Origin: JADKIH01 sp031417395
Lineage (GTDB): Bacteria; Bacteroidota; Bacteroidia; AKYH767-A; 2013-40CM-41-45
DNA: 64,000 nucleotides
Reading direction: 5' to 3'
Assembly: GCA_031417395.1 (NCBI GenBank)
Contig: JANOVM010000080.1
Location: forward strand, 1 to 64,000
Below are positions 16,377 to 24,483 of the stretch, piece after piece; the stretch's first letter is position 1; each line of letters starts with the position of its first letter. The translations under genes were made by a program, and so were the position numbers. Below the pieces are notes generated by a model. That model made no database searches and was not told where the DNA came from. It saw only the letters and a list, made by a program, of their open reading frames with translations.

Positions 16377-17602
16377 ATAAATATATACTATTCACACTTA
16401 TTTCCATTTTTGGAATTACTGCTCTATACGGACAAATAGACAGCACCTTATTTATACGAATACCTGCTGACACATCCATGAAAAATCTAAATATGGATGC
16501 CGTTTACAGTCGTCCTTTTTTAGGGTTAGAAAAATTACCTGTTTCGCTGGGTGGCTATGCTGAAGTAAACTGGCAACATATAGGTACAGATGGTGTTTCA
16601 GAGGGGCATCAATTCCAAATGCGAAGAATGACGCTATTTGTAGCTTCAACCATTAACAAGAAAATTAAATTTCTTAGTGAAATTGAATTAGAAGAAGGCG
16701 GTAAAGAAATCGCCATTGAGTTTGCGGCAATTGATTTTGAGTTTCATCCCTTATTAAATTTACGTGGTGGGATTGTGATGAATCCAATCGGGGCCTTTAA
16801 TCAAAATCACGATGGCCCCAAATGGGAATTTACAGATAGACCTATTTCAGCTACACAAATGTTGCCCGCCACGTGGAGCAATGCAGGATTTGGTTTATTT
16901 GGTAAGACCTACAAAAACGATTGGATGCTTGGTTATGAAGCTTACCTAACAGGTGGGTTTGACAATTCAATTGTTGATAATGAGCAAAACAAAACATACT
17001 TGCCTTCATCAAAAAATAATCCTGAACGCTTTGAAGAAAATGCAAGTGGAACACCTTTATATACGGGAAAGGTAGCTGTGCGACATACTAAAATTGGCGA
17101 ATTTGGCTTATCCTATATGAGTGGAATTTATAACAAATTCGAAGATGATGGAATTGTCATTGATGAGAAGAGAAGATGTGATGCTTTTGCCTTAGATTAT
17201 AACCATACGATACCGAAACTTAAAACGTTTATTACAGCAGAATGGGCTTGGGTAAACGTTCAATTGCCGGATAAATTCACACAACAATATGGCAACAAGC
17301 AACAAGGTGGATTTCTCGACATCGTTCAACCTGTTTTAAGACGCAGAATTGCAGGCTGGGATAATGCAGTGCTAAACCTTTCTTGTCGTTTTGAATATGT
17401 GGATTGGAATGTAGGAACATTTAGAGAAACGGGTGACAATATTGGTGAAGACTTATGGAGCATAATGCCAGCCTTTAGTTTTAGACCGACTTCACAAACG
17501 ATTTTCCGTCTTAACTACAGACACCAAAGACAAAGTGACATTTTTGGTAACGAACCTTCTAAAACAGGAGGATTTAGTTTTGGCATTTCAACATACTTTT
17601 AA
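16373..17602 (+). CDS. Outer-membrane porin (beta-barrel, OprO/OprP-like)
   Basis: A 409-residue protein with a Sec signal (ILFTLISIFGITALYGQ) and a body of alternating polar and aromatic beta-strand sequence, e.g. GGYAEVNWQHIG, RMTLFVASTINKKIKFLSEI and LRGGIVMNPIGAFNQNHDGP, ending in GGFSFGISTYF with the terminal Phe expected of an outer-membrane barrel. Third gene of the DtxR-controlled operon (4-base overlap with the Rieske gene). Probable role is outer-membrane passage of a metal or anion linked to the redox pair; substrate is inferred only from the regulator. Confidence 0.85.
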   Translation: MNKYILFTLISIFGITALYGQIDSTLFIRIPADTSMKNLNMDAVYSRPFLGLEKLPVSLGGYAEVNWQHIGTDGVSEGHQFQMRRMTLFVASTINKKIKFLSEIELEEGGKEIAIEFAAIDFEFHPLLNLRGGIVMNPIGAFNQNHDGPKWEFTDRPISATQMLPATWSNAGFGLFGKTYKNDWMLGYEAYLTGGFDNSIVDNEQNKTYLPSSKNNPERFEENASGTPLYTGKVAVRHTKIGEFGLSYMSGIYNKFEDDGIVIDEKRRCDAFALDYNHTIPKLKTFITAEWAWVNVQLPDKFTQQYGNKQQGGFLDIVQPVLRRRIAGWDNAVLNLSCRFEYVDWNVGTFRETGDNIGEDLWSIMPAFSFRPTSQTIFRLNYRHQRQSDIFGNEPSKTGGFSFGISTYF

Positions 17603-17763
17603 ATGATAATTATATCTTCTAAAATCCTGCGCTTTTGCCGGCACATTTGCATTTTTAGCCACCACATAAACCCATTCGAAAAATACAAAAGAGCTACCAA
17701 GCCAACACGCAGAAGTCATTACTAATAATAGATAGAAACTCAACGACAAATTGAAGAGCAGCT

Positions 17764-17831
17764 TGTAACCACACCTACAAGAAATTGGCGGTTCATTTGT
17801 TAAATGAAGCGTTGCACTTCGTATAAAGTTT
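17764..17831 (+). repeat. Dispersed hairpin repeat A, copy A4
   Basis: TGTAACCACACCTACAAGAA followed by ATTGGCGGTTCATTTGTTAA matches the A core, and TGCACTTCGTATAAAGTTTT matches the right part of copy A1. It precedes the 26-bp repeat and remnant G3. The preceding stretch 17603-17763 carries CTGCGCTTTTGCCGGCACAT-like intergenic sequence but no gene. Confidence 0.5.
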
Positions 17832-17855
17832 TACTCGTCTTGAAAAAAGTTTACA
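17832..17855 (+). repeat. Third copy of the 26-bp repeat (possible IS end)
   Basis: TACTCGTCTTGAAAAAAGTT followed by TACA differs from 1898-1923 at few positions. Placed between repeat A4 and group II remnant G3. Confidence 0.4.
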
Positions 17856-17869
17856 TTAGGGCTTGTTCA

Positions 17870-18042
17870 AAATGACTAAAGAAGAAGTACCCGGAAAATA
17901 GGATTCTTTTTTTTCACCGGTAGTTGGTTCCTCCATAATGTATTACTACATTCGTGATTGAACAGGGAGGGCCTTATGAATCAAAAGGTTCACGTAAGGT
18001 TCTGTGAGAACGGGAGGGTGAAATTCCCTCGCGTAACTCGAT
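17870..18042 (+). mobile_element. Group II intron 3'-end remnant G3
   Basis: The coding part has decayed (AATGACTAAAGAAGAAGTAC followed by an in-frame stop). Domain V at 17969-18002 reads GGGCCTTATGAATC, AAAA, GGTTCACGTAAGGTTC. Compared with G2, the pair CGTA/TATG has become CTTA/TAAG, a compensated change. Domain VI GGGAGGGTGAAATTCCCTC and the CTCGAT end are intact. Confidence 0.65.
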
Positions 18043-18048
18043 TAGCTT

Positions 18049-18078
18049 CAATGCTTGGGGACACTGCTAACTTGAAAC
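18049..18078 (+). repeat. Short repeat H, copy 3
   Basis: CAATGCTTGGGGACACTGCT followed by AACTTGAAAC, matching 8813-8837, directly after remnant G3. Confidence 0.4.
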
Positions 18079-18212
18079 ATTTATTCTTGGTGATTGCATT
18101 GACTAAGAACAATTCATAAAGCTCTAATTCTTAAAACTAAAGTATAATGCTAACACGACGCGACATCGTTTCTACTGTAAATCGCTACGGACGAACGGCA
18201 GCATATGCAGAT

Positions 18213-18265
18213 AACATATAAGAAATAAACGCCGCTTCGCTATAAACGGAATGTTGCGATTTAAA
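18213..18265 (+). repeat. Repeat B, partial copy
   Basis: TAACATATAAGAAATAAACG followed by CCGCTTCGCTATAAACGG matches the first hairpin arm of repeat B at 21251. The rest of 18079-18360 shows no gene. Confidence 0.45.
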
Positions 18266-18360
18266 GCATGGGCTACCTTAGTTCATACTATTTTTCACTT
18301 GGAAGTGTAATTTTATTTTAATTTTTTCGAGTAACACCAAAACCTATAGAAAATATGTTG

Positions 18361-18432
18361 CTAAATGAATCCCGACCAATACTATTTCACGCTGCGTAAA
18401 TTCCCATCAGCAGACTTTATATTTTTGTGTTT
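18361..18432 (+). repeat. Repeat D, copy D1 (possible IS91 end)
   Basis: ACTATTTCACGCTGCGTAAA and CATCAGCAGACTTTATATTT match 23675-23745. It lies just past the 3' end of the IS91-type transposase pseudogene, where the element's oriIS end would be expected. Confidence 0.45.
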
Positions 18433-19001
18433 TTAATTTGTTGTTGACAAAGTCTTTCTAGTCTTTCTTTTCTTTTTTATTACCTGTATACCCATACGCA
18501 TCTGCCGGATTTTGAGTTTTGGTTTTACTCTACCGGCCAAGTTTCTATAGTGGCGTATTTTCATAAACCATAGTTGCAATATGTGCAGACAGAACCTTTA
18601 CAGGAGTGCCTCAGCAGGAAGCTTCATTTTTTTTTGGAAATAAAAAATCACAATTGCTTCTTGCATGTTTCCAATGCCCTGCTTTGGCAATGCCACCACC
18701 CGGTACAATTAAATGCACGTGCGGATGCAGTGAGAGATTTTGTCCCCAGGTATGGAGCACAGCAATCATTCCCCCTTTGTGCGTTGAGATTTTTGGTATA
18801 ATTGCCCAAAGCCAGAATCGTCTCTTTGCTTGCCTGAAAGATGCAGTTGTACAATTCGGCAGGATGCCGAAGGTAAAACCAATTCAGCTCTTCAGGCAGT
18901 GTAAAGACAAAATGAAAATAGAAACAAGGCAAAAGATTAGCTTGCCGGGCAAGTATCCATCGCTCTGAGCGATATGAATGTAAATCAGTGTTATAAAACA
19001 A
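18433..19001 (-). pseudogene. IS91-family transposase, truncated and frameshifted
   Basis: Minus-strand reading gives RSERWILARQANLLPCFYFH, then FVFTLPEELNWFYLRHPAEL and YNCIFQASKETILALG, the standard N-terminal/central Y2-transposase sequence. A frameshift then leads to MIAVLHTWGQNLSLHPHVH and LIVPGGGIAKAGHWKHARSN, and another shift leads to FMKIRHYRNLAGRVKPKLKI. The N-terminal zinc-ribbon and the C-terminal part are missing, so it is inactive. The plus-strand reading frames here are shadows of it. Confidence 0.85.
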
Positions 19002-19034
19002 AATTCCTACAGAATTTTTATTTATTTTTGCAAC

Positions 19035-20087
19035 ATGAAAAATATAATTAACTTATTAACCTTTCTCATAGTAGCAAATTTCTGCATTGGACAAGAAAGT
19101 ATAGTTTCGGATAGCACCAAAATAAAACCAGAAAAGTTCAAGCCGAAAATTTCGGGTGTCCTTCAGGTTCATTACCTTGAAGAATTTAATACTAACGGTG
19201 ACACAATTCGTGATCCGGGAGGTTTCAGAATCTTACGAGCAAGGTTAATTGCCAAAGGCGACATCAATAAATTTATTTTCTATGAATTAATGATTGACCC
19301 GCGAGCGCCCGAGCAGGGTGGAATCTTACGCGATGCATTTATCGGATTTCATGTAATAAAAAATCATACAATTCGCGTGGGTCAGCAAAAAACGCAATTT
19401 GGATGGGAGAATCGCGAATCGATAACGGAATTGTACACTGTAAATCGTGCGGAAATGTCGGACGGACTTTCAAGAGGAGAAAACTTACGTGATATTGGAA
19501 TAGGTATACTTGGAGATATTCAATTAAATAAAAAATTTCGCATTGAAGATGCAATAACTTTTACTAACGGAACAAGGTCTAATGTTGCAGGGCCATTTGA
19601 TTTTAATACTAAAAAAGCATTATGGGGACGAGTAGGAATTCGTTATAAAAATGATGATTTAATAGTTCGGTTCGGAGGTTCTTTCGGAACCGGGGGAATA
19701 AGATATTTATTTGATAACTTGCTAGACCCATCCGATGACTTGTATGTTAACTTCAATCGCATTGGAGCAGATATACAGATTGACCATAAATATTTTTTCC
19801 TGGCAAGTGAATTTGGATCGGGGACAGACAAGGTCAGTGATACATTGTATGCTGAACCTAAAGGATATCAAGCTATTCTTGCAGTAAAAACAAAGTGGCA
19901 GGCTGGTCCACTTGTTAAGTATGATGTTTTTGAAGACGATTGGAAGGTAATAACATGTGGAGCTTATTACGGAAATCCAAAGGATAAATTTAGAATTCTT
20001 GTCAATTATGTTTTCAGAGGAAATGTGAAAGATATTCCGGAGGGACATGACGACAGATTTTATATTCAAATGCAAATTGTTTTTTAA
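19035..20087 (+). CDS. Phosphate-selective porin O/P family protein
   Basis: A 350-residue outer-membrane porin. Signal peptide MKNIINLLTFLIVANFCIGQ, then ISGVLQVHYLEEFNTNGD, FRILRARLIAKGDINKFIFY, VGQQKTQFGWENRES and a C-terminal FYIQMQIVF ending in Phe. The matrix of short beta-strands with GGFRI and GQQKTPFG-like motifs is typical of the OprP/OprO family. A TATTTTTG motif overlaps the region 5 bases before the ATG, too close to be the obvious promoter. Flanked by an IS91 remnant and repeat A5, so a lone accessory gene. Confidence 0.88.
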   Translation: MKNIINLLTFLIVANFCIGQESIVSDSTKIKPEKFKPKISGVLQVHYLEEFNTNGDTIRDPGGFRILRARLIAKGDINKFIFYELMIDPRAPEQGGILRDAFIGFHVIKNHTIRVGQQKTQFGWENRESITELYTVNRAEMSDGLSRGENLRDIGIGILGDIQLNKKFRIEDAITFTNGTRSNVAGPFDFNTKKALWGRVGIRYKNDDLIVRFGGSFGTGGIRYLFDNLLDPSDDLYVNFNRIGADIQIDHKYFFLASEFGSGTDKVSDTLYAEPKGYQAILAVKTKWQAGPLVKYDVFEDDWKVITCGAYYGNPKDKFRILVNYVFRGNVKDIPEGHDDRFYIQMQIVF

Positions 20088-20098
20088 GGAAAACTTCC

Positions 20099-20210
20099 GC
20101 TAACAACGTCAACAAGAAAATGGCAGTTCTTTGGTTAATTGAAAATTTACGATTCGTGTCAAATTCAGTGCCGGCCGTCAGTTTTATGAATTGAATTCGT
20201 CAACATCTTG
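20099..20210 (+). repeat. Dispersed hairpin repeat A, copy A5
   Basis: GCTAACAACGTCAACAAGAA followed by AATGGCAGTTCTTTGGTTAA gives the A core. The right part CAAATTCAGTGCCGGCCGTC and AGTTTTATGAATTG forms a hairpin and aligns with A1. Group II remnant G4 follows after 8 bases. Confidence 0.55.
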
Positions 20211-20217
20211 TAGCTGC

Positions 20218-20392
20218 AAAAATGACTAAAGAAAAAGTACCGGTAAAACCCGAATCTTTTTCCACACTGACAGTTGATTCGAACATAATGTATTCTTACA
20301 TTCGTGATTGAACAAGAAGAGCTGTATGGATCGAGAGGTTCACGTTCTGTTCTGTGAGAACATGAGGGTGAAATTAACTTGCGTGATTCGAT
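20218..20392 (+). mobile_element. Group II intron 3'-end remnant G4
   Basis: AATGACTAAAGAAAAAGTAC through CGAATCTTTTTCCACACTGA matches G1. Domain V at 20319-20353 has GAGCTGTATGGATC, GAGA, GGTTCACG but two mismatched pairs on the 3' arm (TTCTGTTC), and domain VI is altered (GTGAAATTAACTT). This is the most decayed copy. It ends 29 bases before the next gene. Confidence 0.6.
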
Positions 20393-20421
20393 TAAATGAA
20401 ATTTTAAAAGAGATTCCATCC

Positions 20422-21227
20422 ATGAACTTGAAATTGTTAATATTTTTCACCGCAATATTTTTTGAAACTATAACGGCTCAAGAATATGGACAACAGGACG
20501 GCCTTTATTATGAATTCCCAGATTCAAGCCAAATTAAAAAGAAAAATTTCTTCAATATTGACAATCATATTTATAAACCTGGCTTAGAATTTAAATACTC
20601 GTATGTAATCATAAATAAAAATGACACACTGCTAATTAGAGTAGACAAGTTAGGTGATACTAAAACACCAAACTGGACTTTTGTTAATAAGCAGGATGGT
20701 GACAGTTTGACAATTTATTATTTGAGTTTCAAAATCTTAGATGGCTATGGAGGATTAGACAACTTATTCCCGGATTTTAGCCAAACAGTTATTCAGCAAA
20801 ATTACTTTTCAGCAAACTGTTTATTATTCGATGGAACAACGGGAATGATTGAGAACAAGTATAATATTTGGCTGCACCCTTTTCGGGGCAAGTATTTTTC
20901 AGTTTTAGAATTTAGTCCATTCCCATATATTAAGTTTCCAATCAAACAAGACGCAAGCTGGGCTTGGATACTTAATGATATAAGCGAAAGATGGTCGGAC
21001 AAAAGAATTATTGAATACTCCGTAAAGGTACACGCTAACTATCAGTATAGAATTACGGGTAAAAGGCAATTAAAAACTTCATTTGGCAAAAGGAATGCTT
21101 TGAAATAGAGGCCACTGCCAATACGAGTCTAGGCATTACTAAACTCAAATCATATTTTAATATAGAATACGGATTTATGGCTCTTGATTATTTTAATGTA
21201 GATAATAGCAGAGTAGAACTTAAATAA
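20422..21227 (+). pseudogene. Secreted protein of unknown function with a C-terminal frameshift
   Basis: Starts with a signal peptide (MNLKLLIFFTAIFFETITAQ) at the ATG 20422; an in-frame extension to 20308 only translates the group II domain V DNA. The mature part is rich in Tyr and Phe with no recognised domain. The frame ends at 21108, but shifting frame near 21091-21096 gives CFEIEATANTSLGITKLKSY and then FNIEYGFMALDYFNVDNSRV up to a stop at 21227. That extension has normal protein character and a beta-strand pattern, so a one-base loss (or two-base gain) near AAAAGGAA is likely. It could also be a sequencing error. Confidence 0.65.
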
Positions 21228-21250
21228 ATAGAAGTAAAGTAACAAAACTA

Positions 21251-21425
21251 GCGCTAACATATAAGGATTAAAAGCAGCTTCGCTTTTCGCTATGGTGCAT
21301 TTAATCCTGTGTTGAACTGATGCGACGGTGGCGTCACTCCGGTGGGAGTGAATTTTTACTATGCAATTTTAAAAGTAGGAAAGTGTGTTTTCAAATAGAA
21401 AAGAATGTAATGTTTTAAATTTTGC
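21251..21425 (+). repeat. Repeat B, copy B3 (about 170 bp)
   Basis: GCTAACATATAAGGATTAAA; the arm AGGATTAAA (21264-21272) pairs perfectly with TTTAATCCT (21300-21308), followed by GTGTTGAACTGATG and a second hairpin CACTCC-GGTG-GGAGTG. Matches 23420-23585 over the whole length and 25233-25297 in part. Confidence 0.65.
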
Positions 21426-21548
21426 AGAATAATGAAGAATAAATTTCAAAATAATGGGTTATTATACAGACTGACGCTAGCCCCAAGTGATTCACTGTCG
21501 TTACAATGGAACTCTTAAGATCGTTCTAAATTTACATATTTTGTAACT

Positions 21549-21556
21549 TAGTTTTG
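21549..21556 (+). promoter_or_regulatory. Putative -7 element TAGTTTTG
   Basis: Exact TAnnTTTG match 29 bases before the ATG of the DUF808 gene; no clear -33 TTG at the right distance. Confidence 0.4.
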
Positions 21557-21585
21557 AAAATAAATCATTAAAAATAAATTTAAAT

Positions 21586-22473
21586 ATGGCATCAGGTATT
21601 TTTGCATTATTAGATGATATAGCAGCACTTATGGATGATGCTGCGGCATTAAGTAAAATCGCGACGAAAAAAACAGTTGGAATTTTAGGAGATGATTTGG
21701 CTGTAAATGCTGAAAAAGCTTCAGGATTTGTTTCTTCTAGAGAAATTCCGGTTTTATGGGCAATCACGAAAGGTTCATTTGTAAATAAACTAATTATTCT
21801 CCCTTTAGCATTTATTCTAAGCTCATTTGTGCCCTTGGCTATTAAACTTATTTTATTGCTTGGGGCTGTTTATTTAGCCTATGAAGGTGCGGAAAAAATA
21901 TTTGAAGTTTTTTTTCCGCACAAACATTCATTAAATAAAATTGAATCTATTGAATTATCAAAAGAGGAAATATTGAAACTAGAAAAAGATAAAATTAAAT
22001 TAGCTGTTTTTACAGATTTTATTTTATCCATTGAAATAGTTATTATTGCTCTAGGTACTGTATTAGACAAGCCAATTATTACCCAGATTATTGTAGTATC
22101 TACTGTCGCAATTATTGCAACAATAGGAGTTTATGGTGTTGTTGCTCTTATTGTTCGAATGGATGACATCGGCTATAAATTAATTAAGATAAGTAAAAAT
22201 AAAAATGGAATAACAAAAACAATCGGTAATTTATTAATAGGCGCATTACCAATAATAATAAGGGGACTTGCTGTAGTCGGAACTATAGCTCTATTGCTAG
22301 TTGCCGGTGGTATTTTCGTTCATAACATGCATTTTCTAGACAATTATTTAAATCCATCAACATCAATATTGGCTGATTTTCTTGCCGGATTGATTATAGG
22401 AATCATTTCATTGGTTATAGTTAAATTTTTCAAACATTTTTTTCTAAAAAAAAATAATTCCCATAGTATTTAA
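21586..22473 (+). CDS. DUF808 family inner-membrane protein (YedI-like)
   Basis: A 295-residue membrane protein that begins with the highly typical MASGIFALLDDIAALMDDAA, followed by SKIATKKTVGILGDDLAVNA and five or six hydrophobic helices (about residues 65-110, 145-190, 220-245, 265-285). Members resemble Escherichia coli YedI; their transport or signalling role is not known. The basic C-terminus (KFFKHFFLKKNN) probably stays in the cytoplasm. Complete, alone, between repeat B3 and a TPR fragment. Confidence 0.9.
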   Translation: MASGIFALLDDIAALMDDAAALSKIATKKTVGILGDDLAVNAEKASGFVSSREIPVLWAITKGSFVNKLIILPLAFILSSFVPLAIKLILLLGAVYLAYEGAEKIFEVFFPHKHSLNKIESIELSKEEILKLEKDKIKLAVFTDFILSIEIVIIALGTVLDKPIITQIIVVSTVAIIATIGVYGVVALIVRMDDIGYKLIKISKNKNGITKTIGNLLIGALPIIIRGLAVVGTIALLLVAGGIFVHNMHFLDNYLNPSTSILADFLAGLIIGIISLVIVKFFKHFFLKKNNSHSI

Positions 22474-22622
22474 AAGCAAGGAGTATTGTACCATTTATTC
22501 TAGAATGGAATTTTGCCATAATTGTTTTGGGACGGAATGAAGTTTTTATATAAATACCTCCGGGAGCTAATAGCGCATAACCAAAAGTTGGGACATTTCG
22601 GAAAGTTGAGGTATTTCGTTCT

Positions 22623-22814
22623 TTTAGTACATTCGTTCTTTATAAATTCTACACGAAAACATTTCCAAACATTGTAGTATCTTGGAACGATCTGGGTGAT
22701 ATTTATTTATTGCAAGACAACAAAGCAGAAGCGATAAATTGTTACAAACAGGCATTGAAAATACGACCAGAAAACCCAAGAGAAAAAAAATCATTGGATA
22801 AATTGATAAAATGA
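22623..22814 (+). pseudogene. C-terminal tetratricopeptide fragment
   Basis: An open frame without a start codon reads FPNIVVSWNDLGDIYLLQDN followed by KAEAINCYKQALKIRPENPR and ends in LDKLIK. This is one TPR unit as found at the end of Bacteroidota serine hydrolases or TPR proteins. All upstream sequence is missing. Its stop overlaps the lipocalin start as ATGA, so the two genes were probably once neighbours in an operon. Confidence 0.7.
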
Positions 22815-23359
22815 CAAATTTCAATCGATCGCTGTTATTTCCGTTGCATATAATTTTACTTTTAATTCAATTATTTTTTATGTCAACTACAACTAATCAA
22901 GCACAAACACTGCAAACTGTTCCAAGTGTAGACTTAAAGAAATATGCAGGAAAGTGGTATGAAATAGCTTCATACCCTCAATACTTTCAAAAGGGCTGTC
23001 ACTGCACTATTGCCGAATATACTTTAAGCGAAAAAGGATATGTAATTGTTGAGAACAGATGCAACAAGGATAGTGTGAATGGTAAGCAATCCAACATCAA
23101 AGGAAAAGCCTTTGTTGAAGAAGGTTCAGGTAATGCAAAATTGAAAGTGCAATTCTTTTGGCCTTTCAAAGCGAAGTATTGGATAATTGATTTAGCAGAT
23201 GATTACAGCTTTGCTGTAGTTAGCCACCCGTCAAAAAAATATTTGTGGGTTCTTTCAAGAACGTCTCAAATGGAGGATACCGTTTATCAGGGGATTATTT
23301 CGCGACTTAAAGCCAAAGGGTTTGATTTATCTAAACTCCAAAAAACCCAGCAACTATGA
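22811..23359 (+). CDS. blc: Lipocalin (Blc-like)
   Basis: A 182-residue exported lipocalin. An N-terminal hydrophobic segment (LLFPLHIILLLIQLFF) acts as signal or anchor. The lipocalin signature KYAGKWYEIASYPQYFQKGC is at about residues 39-58, and the conserved KAKYWIIDLADDYSFAVVSH and YLWVLSRTSQM follow. Bacterial Blc proteins bind lysophospholipids or fatty acids at the cell envelope. No classic lipobox Cys is visible, so it may be secreted or anchored by its signal. Starts at the ATG overlapping the TPR fragment's stop. Confidence 0.88.
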   Translation: MTNFNRSLLFPLHIILLLIQLFFMSTTTNQAQTLQTVPSVDLKKYAGKWYEIASYPQYFQKGCHCTIAEYTLSEKGYVIVENRCNKDSVNGKQSNIKGKAFVEEGSGNAKLKVQFFWPFKAKYWIIDLADDYSFAVVSHPSKKYLWVLSRTSQMEDTVYQGIISRLKAKGFDLSKLQKTQQL

Positions 23360-23419
23360 CTTGCTGTATTAGGGCATTGTCAATTCTCTGTCGAAGGAAC
23401 GGCAGGGCAGTCACTAATA

Positions 23420-23585
23420 TAATGATTAAACGTATCTTCGCTTATCGCGAAGGTGCTTTTTAATCCTCTGTTGAACTGATGCGCCTGTAGCCTCACTTCG
23501 GTGTGAGTGAATTTTTACTATATAATTTTAAAAGTATGAAGCGGTGTTTTCAAATGGAATAGAATGTTATGTTTTAAATTTTGAG
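23420..23585 (+). repeat. Repeat B, copy B4
   Basis: Aligns with 21251-21425: ATTAAACGTATCTTCGCTTA, TTTTTAATCCTCTGTTGAAC and a second hairpin CTCAC-TTCGGT-GTGAG in place of CACTCC/GGAGTG. The stem is kept despite sequence change. Confidence 0.6.
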
Positions 23586-23674
23586 CTGCTTTTGTGAATA
23601 TAATATTTCAAGGAGAAGCAAATTTTTACTTTTTATTAGTCGTGTAACTTCAATTCTTCCGGAAAATGGGCCGC

Positions 23675-23745
23675 TCAATGAATCCATGCCAATACTATTT
23701 CACGCTGCATAAATACTCATCAGCAGACTTTATGTTGTTGTGTTT
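23675..23745 (+). repeat. Repeat D, copy D2 (solo)
   Basis: Matches 18361-18432 (ACTATTTCACGCTGCATAAA and CATCAGCAGACTTTATGTTG). No transposase is next to it, so it may be a solitary IS91-type end. The rest of 23586-23948 is AT-rich and without a gene. Confidence 0.45.
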
Positions 23746-23948
23746 TGCTTTTCTTTTTTTTTCATAAACAATCGGTGAGATCTTTATCTAGAAAGGTCAA
23801 AATTGAATTATCAAACGTGTTGATGAGAAATTGAACATGTATAAATCTAAATGTGAATAATGTAACATTTTTATAAAATTATATAACACTTATATGTTTA
23901 GTAATTGACAATTTTGGAAATAATTGAATGTTTTTTTAAATCTGAGAG

Positions 23949-24356
23949 ATGGCAACAATCTTATTAATTGAAGATAACATACCTATTCTTGAGAATTTGA
24001 CCGAATATTTTGAAATGGCCGGTTACAAAATTCTTAGTGCTGAGAACGGGAGAAAAGGAATTGAACTTGCAAGAGAACATATTCCTAATTTAATTATTTG
24101 TGATACTAAAATGCCTGAAATGGATGGATATGAAGTTTTGCATTTGATTTTAGATTTGGTAAAAACGCATGAAATACCATTTATATTTAGTACATCAAAT
24201 GCTGAAAATGTTGATAGAACAAAGGCACTTGAACTTGGAGCAGATGATTATATTATTAAACCATTTGACCCCGGAATTCTATTGAAAATGGCAAACACTT
24301 GGATAATGTCGGGCAGCAAAAGACGGAGAGAAATAAATCAGAAAGAAATTACGTAA
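23949..24356 (+). CDS. Stand-alone response regulator receiver
   Basis: A 135-residue CheY-like receiver domain with no output domain. Acidic pocket Glu8-Asp9 (LLIEDN), phosphoacceptor Asp52 (LIICDTKMPEMDG), Ser81 (FIFSTSNAEN) and Lys104 (YIIKPFDP) are all in place. It should be phosphorylated by an unlinked histidine kinase and act by protein contact. A short basic tail (SGSKRRREINQKE) follows the domain. No kinase is nearby. Confidence 0.92.
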   Translation: MATILLIEDNIPILENLTEYFEMAGYKILSAENGRKGIELAREHIPNLIICDTKMPEMDGYEVLHLILDLVKTHEIPFIFSTSNAENVDRTKALELGADDYIIKPFDPGILLKMANTWIMSGSKRRREINQKEIT

Positions 24357-24483
24357 ATTCATTAGCCCCTTTTTTAAAAATTGGAAACTCTCCAATCGAT
24401 TCTTCTGAGTACTGCTAACTTTTCTTCCACATGAAATCTTAAATGTTTTATGCGTAATTTTAAGACACGACAAAAACACGACA

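Noticed and set aside
18574..18968. Two plus-strand frames of 75 and 120 codons
   Set aside because: Both are antisense to the IS91-type transposase pseudogene, whose minus-strand reading has clear family sequence.
20308..20421. N-terminal extension of the secreted protein at 20422
   Set aside because: The extra 38 codons translate group II domain V/VI DNA and would place the signal peptide internally.
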